A stretch of 8,947 bases of DNA from an uncultured Halieaceae bacterium (lineage in GTDB: Bacteria; Pseudomonadota; Gammaproteobacteria; Pseudomonadales; Halieaceae): positions 1 through 8,947 of the forward strand of contig CALINF010000067.1 in assembly GCA_938045215.1 (NCBI GenBank), in the 5' to 3' direction. Position numbers and translations under genes: made by a program. The notes beneath the pieces are model-generated. The model was not told where the DNA came from, searched no databases, and saw only the letters and a program-made list of their open reading frames with translations. This document shows, in pieces, positions 1-5,346 of the stretch (its first letter is position 1; each line of letters starts with the position of its first letter).

Positions 1-21
1 AAAATGCAAGGATTCCCCACT

Positions 22-228
22 CTATCGGAAGCTCGTCGCGCGCGTCGCGGAGGTGGCGACGAGCAGAGCGGACAAACACTCGCCGTCGCCAGCGGCCGCC
101 ACGCGTCCGCTGAGTGCAAGGGACGAGACCAAACGCTGGAACACTTCTGCGTCACCAACCCATAGCCATTGAACAAGGCTGCTGATAAAGGCAACAAGAA
201 AGAAACCCAGCCAGATCCTGTGCAACAT
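22..228 (-). CDS. Truncated SpmA-like (nucleoside-recognition domain) membrane protein, N-terminus only
   Basis: The reading frame runs from an ATG to a TAG and gives 68 residues. The first ~36 residues start MLHRIWLGFFLVAF and continue through a WLWVGDAEVF stretch. I recognise this as the N-terminal membrane helix of SpmA/nucleoside-recognition proteins, which are normally several hundred residues long. From about residue 37 (base ~120) the sequence turns into low-complexity Ala/Ser/Arg/Gly text with no family resemblance and stops. None of the three minus-strand frames restores an SpmA-like sequence. The ATG overlaps the TGA of the upstream hydrolase (TGATG at 226-230), so translation is probably coupled. 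Either the gene is broken by the structured repeat at 31-111, or the left edge of the window is a chimeric or poor-quality join. The family call rests on memory of the N-terminal motif and is moderately sure; the function is unknown. Confidence 0.5.
   Translation of the reverse strand: MLHRIWLGFFLVAFISSLVQWLWVGDAEVFQRLVSSLALSGRVAAAGDGECLSALLVATSATRATSFR
31..111. repeat. GC-rich block of two adjacent inverted repeats
   Basis: Two stem-forming repeats lie back to back. GCTCGTCGC at 31-39 pairs perfectly with GCGACGAGC at 56-64 (16-base loop). AGCGGAC at 67-73 pairs perfectly with GTCCGCT at 105-111 (31-base loop that itself contains the palindrome GCGGCCGC at 92-99). Neither stem is followed by a T-run on either strand, so this does not look like an intrinsic terminator. 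The block sits where the SpmA-like frame loses its family sequence. It could be a REP-like palindromic element, part of another element continuing left of the window, or foreign/chimeric sequence. Confidence 0.45.
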
Positions 229-1052
229 CAGCCGGGATGCCGCTGCAGAAAATCGATCACGTAGCCCGCCGTCGTTTCGGGTGATTCCATAGGCAGCAAG
301 TGCCCTCCCGGGCAATGGTGCAATTCGGCCGACGGCTGCAGGCGCGCCCATCGTCGCATGGCACCGGGGGTTAACACGTCAGAGTGCTCCCCACGCAACC
401 CCAGTGTGGGCAGTCGTACGCGCAGCAAACGCGGCCACACCCATGGCGCTGAACCATACACCGCGGCTTCCCAGGCCGCTGGAAATGACAGTTGCACCCC
501 ACCCTCAGGCAGAGTTGATTTGCTGGCATGAACATAATCCCAAAGTACCTCATCGGAAAATCGTCCGAATGCACGCTTGCCTCGATAAAAGTTAAAAGCC
601 TCTTCATGGCTGGCAAAGTGTTCAGGACGCCCCAACGTCCGCCGAACCATCGGCATTTCTGCTTTGCGTTTCGAGGGCATAACACCCATGGCAAATACAC
701 GCCGGCTTGGCATGAAAACAGGGTCAACCAATATCAGCCCCTTGAACAACTCCGGTCGACGCTCGGCTGCCATAAGCGCGACCACTCCTCCCATGGAATG
801 ACCCATCATCCAAACCGGTTGATTCAGTGTCGACTCGACCGTCTGGATAAGATCATCCGCAAACAGCGACCAATTCAGGCGTTTGGGCGGATGACGATCA
901 CCCCACATTGGTCGGTGTCGATAGCCGGTAAGCTGGCAGTGCGGTAACAGGTGGCCGATAAATTGCCGATAGCTGCCTGGCGGATAGCCATTGGCATGCG
1001 CAAACAAAACGGATGGGCCACTACCGCCAAATGACTCCAATCTGTCTTGCAT
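228..1052 (-). CDS. Alpha/beta-hydrolase fold protein
   Basis: This is a 274-residue single-domain alpha/beta hydrolase, presumably cytoplasmic because no signal peptide is visible. The catalytic set is complete: oxyanion-loop motif HANGYPP (residues 19-25), nucleophile elbow GHSMGG (84-89, Ser86), acid in GEHSDVL (Asp225) and base in PGGHLLPMESP (His251). Length and motif order are usual for the family. A lid-like insertion lies at about 112-200. The substrate cannot be read from sequence; esterase, lactonase or C-C hydrolase are all possible. The ATG at 1052 is preceded by GGAG and AGG upstream. The gene is divergent from S-formylglutathione hydrolase, and its TGA overlaps the ATG of the SpmA-like frame, implying a two-gene unit. 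Confidence 0.88.
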   Translation of the reverse strand: MQDRLESFGGSGPSVLFAHANGYPPGSYRQFIGHLLPHCQLTGYRHRPMWGDRHPPKRLNWSLFADDLIQTVESTLNQPVWMMGHSMGGVVALMAAERRPELFKGLILVDPVFMPSRRVFAMGVMPSKRKAEMPMVRRTLGRPEHFASHEEAFNFYRGKRAFGRFSDEVLWDYVHASKSTLPEGGVQLSFPAAWEAAVYGSAPWVWPRLLRVRLPTLGLRGEHSDVLTPGAMRRWARLQPSAELHHCPGGHLLPMESPETTAGYVIDFLQRHPG

Positions 1053-1115
1053 AACGCCTGCTCTCCATTCACCCGTTTTCGTGCTGCCAGACTAAAGCAA
1101 AACCTTACCAACACC

Positions 1116-1150
1116 CAAATCTTTACAACAATAGCACTGCGCAAATCTTT
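1116..1150. promoter_or_regulatory. Divergent intergenic region with a 9-base direct repeat
   Basis: The 142 bases between the two divergent starts must hold both promoters. The only clear structure is a perfect direct repeat CAAATCTTT at 1116-1124 and 1142-1150, start to start 26 bases. A direct repeat in a divergent promoter region may be a regulator site, but I see no convincing -35/-10 pair on either strand and the repeat is short enough to be chance. Confidence 0.25.
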
Positions 1151-1194
1151 CGGTTCGATTAAAGTAGTGCCTTTGATCGACGATGGAGCTCCAC

Positions 1195-2037
1195 ATGCAC
1201 ATAGAGCAGGTTGCAGCAAACCGCTGCTTCGAAGGATCACAACTGCGATTTACACACACCGCGGACACAACGCATTGCGATATGAACTTTTCTGTGTATC
1301 TGCCACCTGCGGCAGACCAGGAACGTGTACCGGTTATCTACTGGCTGTCTGGACTCACGTGTACCGACGAAAATTTTGTGCAGAAAGCGGGAGCCCAACG
1401 CTATGCCGCAGAGCACGGCGTAGCGATTATCGCGCCCGATACCAGTCCGCGTGGAGACGCCGTTCCCGATGATGCAGACGGCGCTTGGGATTTTGGCCTT
1501 GGCGCAGGTTTTTACCTAAACGCAACACAGACGCCCTGGAACACGCATTATCAGATGTACGATTACATTACACAGGAGCTGCCGGTACTTATTGCAGAGC
1601 ACTTTCCGGTTGATCAAGATCGCAGCGCTATCATGGGCCATTCCATGGGCGGCCACGGCGCTCTGACAATCGCACTGAAGAACCCAACACAGTACCGTTC
1701 GGTATCTGCCTTCTCACCCATCGTAGCGCCAACGCAGTGCCCCTGGGGTGAAAAAGCATTCAGCCACTACCTCGGTGACAACCGCGAAAGCTGGCAGGCC
1801 TACGACAGCTGCGAACTCATTCGCCGTGGTGCAGAAGCACTACCCATGCTCGTGGATCAAGGTGAAAGCGATGACTTTCTAAGTGAACAATTGAAAACTG
1901 AACTACTGGAACAGGCGTGCGCAGAGACCGGTTACGCAGCCACCATCAGGCGACAACCCGGATACGATCATTCCTACTTTTTCATTGCGAGCTTTATCGG
2001 CAGCCACATCGCGTTTCACGCCCGAGCGCTGCGCTGA
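1195..2037 (+). CDS. fghA: S-formylglutathione hydrolase
   Basis: This enzyme hydrolyses S-formylglutathione to formate and glutathione, the last step of glutathione-dependent formaldehyde detoxification, in the cytosol. From the ATG at 1195 it is 280 residues, the usual length. The start region MHIEQVAANRCFEG resembles the N-terminus of E. coli FrmB/YeiG, and NFSVYLPP (31-38) and SGLTC (52-56, with the conserved Cys56) follow. The esterase-D triad is visible: Ser150 in GHSMGGHGAL, Asp226 in DQGESDDF and His259 in PGYDHSYFF. An in-frame ATG at 1183 exists, but GGAG at 1185-1188 lies six bases before the ATG at 1195, so the downstream start is preferred. The partner glutathione-dependent formaldehyde dehydrogenase (adhC/frmA) is not in the window; it may lie elsewhere in the genome. 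Confidence 0.93.
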   Translation: MHIEQVAANRCFEGSQLRFTHTADTTHCDMNFSVYLPPAADQERVPVIYWLSGLTCTDENFVQKAGAQRYAAEHGVAIIAPDTSPRGDAVPDDADGAWDFGLGAGFYLNATQTPWNTHYQMYDYITQELPVLIAEHFPVDQDRSAIMGHSMGGHGALTIALKNPTQYRSVSAFSPIVAPTQCPWGEKAFSHYLGDNRESWQAYDSCELIRRGAEALPMLVDQGESDDFLSEQLKTELLEQACAETGYAATIRRQPGYDHSYFFIASFIGSHIAFHARALR

Positions 2038-2060
2038 ATCGCTTATGGAGCTAAGGTTCT

Positions 2061-2082
2061 GCAAGAGCATTGACGCTCTTGC
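2061..2082. terminator. Perfect hairpin between convergent genes
   Basis: GCAAGAGC (2061-2068) and GCTCTTGC (2075-2082) form a perfect 8-bp stem around the 6-base loop ATTGAC. It lies in the 51-base gap between the stop codons of fghA (+) and the lipase-like gene (-), where a bidirectional terminator is expected. It lacks a T-run on both sides, so it may instead protect 3' ends or act with Rho. Confidence 0.5.
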
Positions 2083-2088
2083 CATTGC

Positions 2089-2901
2089 CTATTCGAGTTC
2101 GCCGCCCAACCCCGGATACAGAAGTGAGCGCCAGTTGCCACGCTCAAAGGGACGCCAGTTGCCGGCAGGTTGCGACAGGCGTTCCGCAACGAGGAACCAG
2201 ATCGCGTGATTAAGCGTCATGCCACAGTGGCTTCCTCGGACTCGAATATTCTGGGTCTGCGCGTGTCCGTCTTGCTGAACCGTCGTCTGCCAGTTCACAA
2301 CGCCATCACCCTGCGAAAAAATTGAGGGAGTAGGCACTGGTGGCGCCACATGCAGCTCATCCTGTTCGAGAGGCAGCTCCTCTTCGGGGTTCAACGCCAT
2401 AAACAATCGCGCCGGATAAGACCCTGTAAGGCGACCTTCGCCAAAGGGGCTACCCAGAGATATGACCTGGCGGGTTTTATCCGGCAGCTCCCGCGCCAGT
2501 TCGCGTGCAAAAATACCGCCCAGACTGTGGCCAACCAATGACACAGGCCCTTGATACCGATCTGCAAGATACTCAATGCGCTCCACCAGTGCTTCCAGAA
2601 CACCCTCGCGAGGGCCGAGGTTGCGGCCCTGGCCCCAGCCGTGCACCGCGTAGTCAAGTTTGGTGAGGTAGCGTCTGAATGTCGCATTATAGCCATCAGA
2701 CCCCAGAAAACCGGGCAGCACTACAACGGGGTGGCCGTCTCCGCGCGGTGCTTTGTCGAGCCACTTGCGCGAAATGGTAAGTGATAACACCTCCGCAGCT
2801 GCACGATGGGCTTCTGTTAACGCCAATAACGCACTGGGTGGTGGAATATGAGGCTCTGTTTCGAGCATCTCGCCGTACATTGCGGCGTTAGCGGCTGCCA
2901 A
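2089..2901 (-). CDS. Lipase-like alpha/beta hydrolase (GHSLGG type)
   Basis: This 270-residue protein carries the order of motifs seen in PGAP1/triacylglycerol-lipase-like hydrolases: HPVVVLPGFLGSD (57-69), HGWGQGRN (87-94), nucleophile elbow GHSLGG (124-129, Ser126), acid in SQGDGVVNW (Asp199) and base in RGSHCGM (His225). There is no signal peptide, so it is probably intracellular; the substrate is unknown. The start is TTG at 2901, chosen because AGGGAGG lies five bases upstream. The next in-frame start, ATG at 2880, has no comparable site and would only remove seven residues. A stem-loop (2917-2941) sits just before the ribosome binding site. The gene converges with fghA. A short repeat of GNWR occurs near the C-terminus (247-250 and 255-258). 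Confidence 0.85.
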   Translation of the reverse strand: MAAANAAMYGEMLETEPHIPPPSALLALTEAHRAAAEVLSLTISRKWLDKAPRGDGHPVVVLPGFLGSDGYNATFRRYLTKLDYAVHGWGQGRNLGPREGVLEALVERIEYLADRYQGPVSLVGHSLGGIFARELARELPDKTRQVISLGSPFGEGRLTGSYPARLFMALNPEEELPLEQDELHVAPPVPTPSIFSQGDGVVNWQTTVQQDGHAQTQNIRVRGSHCGMTLNHAIWFLVAERLSQPAGNWRPFERGNWRSLLYPGLGGELE

Positions 2902-2916
2902 AGGCGCCTCCCTGGT

Positions 2917-2941
2917 AGGAGCTTTGCTTGCGGGCGCTCCT
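2917..2941 (-). promoter_or_regulatory. Leader stem-loop ahead of the lipase-like gene
   Basis: AGGAGC (2917-2922) pairs perfectly with GCTCCT (2936-2941) around a 13-base loop. In the minus-strand transcript the stem ends a few bases before the AGGGAGG ribosome binding site (2906-2912) of the TTG-started gene. It could tune translation initiation. There is no T-run, so it is not a terminator. Confidence 0.35.
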
Positions 2942-3010
2942 TACTTAAGTGGACATACCCACCGAGCATAACGAAATTCGCAAGCTGCAGGAACCCCCTC
3001 TCTGCGCGCA

Positions 3011-3133
3011 TCAATACCAGACAAACTGCAGTCCGATATTCAGCCAGTCCCCCAGGCCAACCCACTGTGAACTGACACCACAGCTACCCTGAAGCAGCCA
3101 ATCTGGCAAATCCAGCCAAATCGCCATTTCCAT
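3011..3133 (-). CDS. Possible 40-residue Trp-rich microprotein
   Basis: An ATG at 3133 is preceded by GGAGG with five-base spacing (GGAGGTAGGTATG), an excellent ribosome binding site. The product is 40 residues starting MEMAIWLDLPDW and ending LQFVWY, with five tryptophans. Residues 6-16 (WLDLPDWLLQG) and 25-35 (WVGLGDWLNIG) form an internal repeat of pattern W-x-x-L-x-D-W-L-x-x-G. Such an amphipathic Trp-rich peptide would be expected at a membrane surface. The frame extends upstream without a better start. It lies 109 bases ahead of the lipase-like gene on the same strand and could share its transcript. I do not recognise a family; the frame may be fortuitous. Confidence 0.3.
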   Translation of the reverse strand: MEMAIWLDLPDWLLQGSCGVSSQWVGLGDWLNIGLQFVWY

Positions 3134-3395
3134 ACCTACCTCCATGCCATCGCTTCCTCGCGAGTGCTGCCGCTGCTGCGGCTTATTGTATTGAGCCAAT
3201 CCAGCCTTAACCCTGTGCTTTAGTCTCGTGGCGCTGTATCAGGCGCGCCCTATGCAGGCCAGTTACAACTTCTGTGAGACTACCCAACACCCCTGGCTGA
3301 CTTATGTGCTTCCTTGCATGCTTGCTTTCACTTTCGACAGGCAAGCCGATCCCCCGCCCGCGAGGGCCAGCACTATCAGGCAGAGGTTTTTGTCT

Positions 3396-3920
3396 CTAGA
3401 GCTTAGAGAACTCGTTGTTCAGGTTGTACTGACGGGAAGTCACATAGCTTTCCATGTCTTCCACCCTGCGCAACGCGGCATCCAGTCGCTCGCGCGCACG
3501 CTGTAGACGAACACTGGAGCTTTCGCTGTAACGAAACACCTTGCGCGGACGATAGTCGTGAACCCGTTCATCATATTCCATCTCGACTTCTGTCTCGTCG
3601 AGGTCTTCGTAGTCGGCGTAGAAAGCCTGCGCATCTGCGTGGCGCCGAGAGGGCCGCGGAGCCAACAATATCCAGGCTCCCACGTAAGCCCACAGCGCCA
3701 ATGTTCCTGTGAACAGAAAGGCACCTACCCACATCAATCGCACCACCCAATGAGCAATATCCCAATGGTCAGCGAGACCCGCAGACACCCCCGCGATTTT
3801 CCCTTCGCGCGTATTACGGTAGAGGTTCATACCCCAGCCTGCGTTTTTCCGGGTACGAAACTGGCTGGCCTTACGCCGATAGTCGCCGTGACGATGATGC
3901 CTTTTACGTCTTCTAGTCAT
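3396..3920 (-). CDS. pspC: Phage shock protein C, inner-membrane sensor
   Basis: PspC works with PspB at the inner membrane to sense envelope stress and draw PspA away from PspF. The 174-residue protein has the PspC domain MNLYRNTREGKIAGVSAGLADHW (parts of 31-53) and a membrane helix at about 60-87. A charged segment follows, then a predicted coiled coil (~136-160) and the conserved tail YVTSRQYNLNNEF (159-171). A strongly basic 30-residue extension (RRRKRHHRH) precedes the domain; many PspC proteins begin close to the LYRN motif. The ATG at 3920 is still preferred: AGGAG lies six bases upstream, while Met31 has no good site. Only three bases separate it from the pspB stop, and its ribosome binding site lies inside the last pspB codons, so translation is probably coupled. 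Confidence 0.93.
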   Translation of the reverse strand: MTRRRKRHHRHGDYRRKASQFRTRKNAGWGMNLYRNTREGKIAGVSAGLADHWDIAHWVVRLMWVGAFLFTGTLALWAYVGAWILLAPRPSRRHADAQAFYADYEDLDETEVEMEYDERVHDYRPRKVFRYSESSSVRLQRARERLDAALRRVEDMESYVTSRQYNLNNEFSKL

Positions 3921-3923
3921 GAC

Positions 3924-4181
3924 CTACTCCTTACCCGTTTGTTGACGGTGACTTTTCTGACGCCAATCCGGATGATCTGCGTCCAGGATAGACTCCAGAG
4001 TCCCGATCCGCTGTGTCAGCGTATCGACCGTTTCGAGCATATGCTCAATGCTTTCCCGATCTTCCTCGTTCAGGCTGCGCGACGACTTGCTTACGCTGCG
4101 GTAGTGCATCGTAATCCAGATGGGCGCGACAACCACCAGAAAGAGGATGGTGGGTGCGAGCATGAATTCCCAAAATTCCAT
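3924..4181 (-). CDS. pspB: Phage shock protein B
   Basis: This small inner-membrane partner of PspC is required with it to signal stress to PspA/PspF. It has 85 residues, slightly longer than E. coli PspB. One N-terminal membrane helix covers about residues 6-26 (ending in APIWITMHY). A charged coiled coil (~38-67) follows, ending in the family signature LESILDADHPDW (62-73), close to the E. coli sequence. The last dozen residues are a polar tail. The ATG at 4181 has AAGGA about nine bases upstream, directly beside the 3' arm of a stem-loop (4196-4225), which may moderate translation relative to pspA. Confidence 0.93.
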   Translation of the reverse strand: MEFWEFMLAPTILFLVVVAPIWITMHYRSVSKSSRSLNEEDRESIEHMLETVDTLTQRIGTLESILDADHPDWRQKSHRQQTGKE

Positions 4182-4195
4182 TTATTCATTCCTTG

Positions 4196-4225
4196 GGCAG
4201 CGGACATTGGTATTCCCATGCTGCC
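4196..4225 (-). promoter_or_regulatory. Stem-loop just upstream of the pspB ribosome binding site
   Basis: GGCAGC (4196-4201) and GCTGCC (4220-4225) form a perfect 6-bp stem; the 18-base loop can pair further through ATTGG/CCCAT with one mismatch. In the transcript the 3' arm ends directly before the AAGGA of pspB. It may influence initiation or block 3'-5' decay. Confidence 0.4.
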
Positions 4226-4244
4226 ATTAACATTCAAGTAAGCC

Positions 4245-4263
4245 AAACGCACCACGTGCGCTT
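4245..4263 (-). terminator. Stem-loop directly after pspA
   Basis: In the pspA transcript AAGCGCAC pairs with GTGCGTTT around the three-base loop GTG (8 bp including one G-U). The stem overlaps the pspA TAA. The only U-run is part of the stem, so it is at best a weak terminator. A stabilising 3' hairpin that favours PspA over PspB/C is the more likely role; PspA is the abundant member of the known system. Confidence 0.4.
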
Positions 4264-4955
4264 TAGCCATTGTCTGCGGCAGGCTTGGCATCGTCGTGCA
4301 TTTCACTCTTGAGACGCGCCAGCTCATCGTTGATGCGCTCATCTTCTTCCAGTGAGTTGATCTCGGCCGCCAGGTCAGGCGGTACGTCCCTGCCTACGTC
4401 CATAGATTCAAGCTGGCTTTCGAGTGTATCCATTCGGCGCTCAAAATGATCGAAACGCTGGAACGCATTATCCAGTGCCTCGCGATGCATCTGGCGCTTC
4501 ACCTTGATACGCGACTCGACTGTTTTGCTGCGCATCATCAATGCCTTCTGCTTTGCCTTGGCATCTGTCAGCTTCTGTTGCAACTGCGCCACTTCAACAT
4601 TGAGCTGAGCGACGTGCTCATCAGTCGCCTTGAGCTCCGCCTCTACAACAGTAACCTCTTCCTCTATTGCCCGCTTTTCCTGCAGCGCTGCCCTTGCAAG
4701 ATCTTCACGACCCTTGCTGATGGCAAGCCGGGCCTTCTCTTCCCAGCTATCGGCCTCTGCCTGCACCTGCTCCAGCTTACGGGCTGCACCCTTGCGATCA
4801 GCCAGGACGCGCGCAGAGGAGCTACGCACCTCCACCAGTGTGTCTTCCATCTCCTGAATGATCAGGCGGATCATCTTTTCGGGATCTTCTGCCTGATCCA
4901 ACAACGAATTGATGTTGGAGTTGATAATGTCTGTCATGCGGGAAAAAATACCCAT
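4263..4955 (-). CDS. pspA: Phage shock protein A, PspF inhibitor and membrane effector
   Basis: PspA is a peripheral inner-membrane protein of the PspA/IM30 (ESCRT-III-like) family. In unstressed cells it binds and inhibits PspF; on stress it assembles on the membrane and limits proton leak. The 230-residue product has the conserved amphipathic N-terminal helix MGIFSRMTDIINSNINSLLD (1-20), the AEDP motif (22-25), the hallmark IQEMEDTLVEVRS (33-45), and long alpha-helical coiled coil to about residue 187. A short acidic C-terminal helix follows. The match to E. coli PspA is strong along the whole length. The ATG at 4955 has AAAGGAG seven bases upstream. It follows the small membrane protein gene by 20 bases and precedes pspB by 81 bases that hold two stem-loops. 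Confidence 0.96.
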   Translation of the reverse strand: MGIFSRMTDIINSNINSLLDQAEDPEKMIRLIIQEMEDTLVEVRSSSARVLADRKGAARKLEQVQAEADSWEEKARLAISKGREDLARAALQEKRAIEEEVTVVEAELKATDEHVAQLNVEVAQLQQKLTDAKAKQKALMMRSKTVESRIKVKRQMHREALDNAFQRFDHFERRMDTLESQLESMDVGRDVPPDLAAEINSLEEDERINDELARLKSEMHDDAKPAADNG

Positions 4956-4975
4956 TGTGTTTCTCCTTTGAGTGA

Positions 4976-5158
4976 CTACCCTGCCCTGCGGTCACGCTGT
5001 GACTGCACAGGGGCTCCTAACCAGAACAACAGCTCGACGACAATAGCCACCTGGAACATTGTCCAGAGCCCTGTCGCCAGGCCCATGACGAGGCTGATGA
5101 CACCGCATGTCACCAACAGCGCGATGTAAATCAACTTTCTCTCGTCTTTGCGTTGCAT
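4976..5158 (-). CDS. Small two-helix membrane protein, first gene of the psp operon
   Basis: The product is 60 residues with a charged start (MQRKDERK), two hydrophobic segments (about 9-30 and 34-50) separated by a short TGLWT turn, and a charged tail (QSQRDRRAG). An inner-membrane hairpin is the natural reading. GGGAG lies eight bases before the ATG at 5158, and the stop is 20 bases before pspA, so it is the promoter-proximal gene of the sigma-54-driven operon. I do not recognise it as PspD, PspE or PspG: it differs in position and in sequence features. A role in stress sensing or in anchoring PspA is an inference from position only. Confidence 0.75.
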   Translation of the reverse strand: MQRKDERKLIYIALLVTCGVISLVMGLATGLWTMFQVAIVVELLFWLGAPVQSQRDRRAG

Positions 5159-5190
5159 GTGCTCTACTCCCTGAGGGAATGTTCAGTAGC

Positions 5191-5209
5191 AACAACATTT
5201 ATCTACCTG
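5191..5209. promoter_or_regulatory. 19-base string shared with the gabD upstream region, in the psp leader
   Basis: AACAACATTTATCTACCTG here matches AACACCATTTATCTACCTG at 7314-7332 at 18 of 19 positions in the same orientation. It lies in the predicted psp 5' leader, about 10-30 bases inside the transcript. After it, TACCTG (5204-5209) faces the weaker half TGAGCTA (5212-5218), giving an imperfect dyad related to the perfect palindrome at gabD. It is a candidate operator for the LuxR-type regulator encoded nearby; a protein bound here would sit downstream of the transcription start. Confidence 0.4.
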
Positions 5210-5230
5210 TGTGAGCTACACCCTATCTAA

Positions 5231-5246
5231 TACAGATATCGTGCCA
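5231..5246 (-). promoter_or_regulatory. Sigma-54 promoter of the psp operon
   Basis: Read on the minus strand this is TGGCACGATATCTGTA. It matches the sigma-54 consensus TGGCACR-N4-TTGCW perfectly at the -24 element, with the invariant GG, and partly at -12 (CTGTA, with G kept and C changed to T), at the correct spacing. The predicted start is near 5220, leaving a leader of about 60 bases before the first gene. This agrees with the PspF dependence of psp operons. Confidence 0.78.
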
Positions 5247-5272
5247 GATTTCTTATCTTACTGTTTTTATTA

Positions 5273-5310
5273 GACTTTCTATTAAAGTCGGATGATTTTC
5301 ATACAATCAT
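5273..5310. promoter_or_regulatory. Two perfect dyads between the promoter and enhancer sites
   Basis: GACTTT/AAAGTC (5273-5278 and 5284-5289) and ATGATT/AATCAT (5292-5297 and 5305-5310) are perfect 6-base inverted repeats centred at 5281 and 5301, about 60 and 80 bases upstream of the predicted psp start. They may bind PspF or a DNA-bending protein. The region is AT-rich, so short dyads can arise by chance. Confidence 0.3.
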
Positions 5311-5315
5311 GCTAA

Positions 5316-5346
5316 CCAATTATGGCTATATAAACCCATATATTGG
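5316..5346. promoter_or_regulatory. Candidate PspF enhancer sites (UAS pair)
   Basis: CCAATTATGG (5316-5325) and CCATATATTGG (5336-5346) are inverted copies of each other with one base of length difference, centred 20.5 bases apart. They lie about 100 and 121 bases upstream of the predicted sigma-54 start, the distance range of the two PspF sites in E. coli. They also lie 37-67 bases before the pspF ATG, so PspF bound here could repress its own gene. A weaker related dyad, CAAC/GTTG, follows at 5353-5367. Confidence 0.5.

Larger units (their letters stand above)
2902..3395. other. 494-base stretch without a large gene
   Basis: Between the lipase-like start and the pspC stop no long protein-like frame is present. 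The stretch holds the leader stem-loop at 2917-2941, the possible microprotein at 3011-3133, and a GCCGC/GCGGC stem around TGCT (3169-3182). The minus-strand psp transcript must end here, but I find no stem followed by a T-run after pspC. TACAAT (reverse of 3184-3189) is a possible -10 box for the microprotein or lipase, without a convincing -35. Confidence 0.5.

Noticed and set aside
2817..3065. Minus-strand 82-codon frame before the lipase-like gene
   Set aside because: It overlaps the better-supported lipase start and microprotein in another frame, and no ribosome binding site was evident.
3169..3182. GCCGC/GCGGC stem followed by TTATTGTATT on the plus strand
   Set aside because: It resembles a terminator, but no plus-strand gene ends anywhere near it, so there is nothing to terminate.
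3376..3396. TCTCTA/TAGAGA stem at the pspC stop as an operon terminator
   Set aside because: In the psp transcript it is followed by an A-run, not a U-run, so it does not qualify as an intrinsic terminator.
3558..4241. Plus-strand 227-codon frame across pspC and pspB
   Set aside because: It is antisense to two conserved psp genes and shows no recognisable domain.
4446..5129. Long plus-strand frame opposite pspA and the small membrane protein gene
   Set aside because: It is an antisense shadow of two supported genes; the Leu/Cys-rich translation is typical of reversed coiled-coil sequence.
5224..5238. TATCT/AGATA dyad overlapping the -12 region of the psp promoter
   Set aside because: Arms are only five bases in AT-rich DNA and part of the sequence is fixed by the promoter itself.
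5285..5297. IHF-like site on the minus strand between the psp promoter and the enhancer sites
   Set aside because: AATCATCCGACTT departs from the consensus at three positions, including conserved ones; an AT-rich region gives such matches easily.
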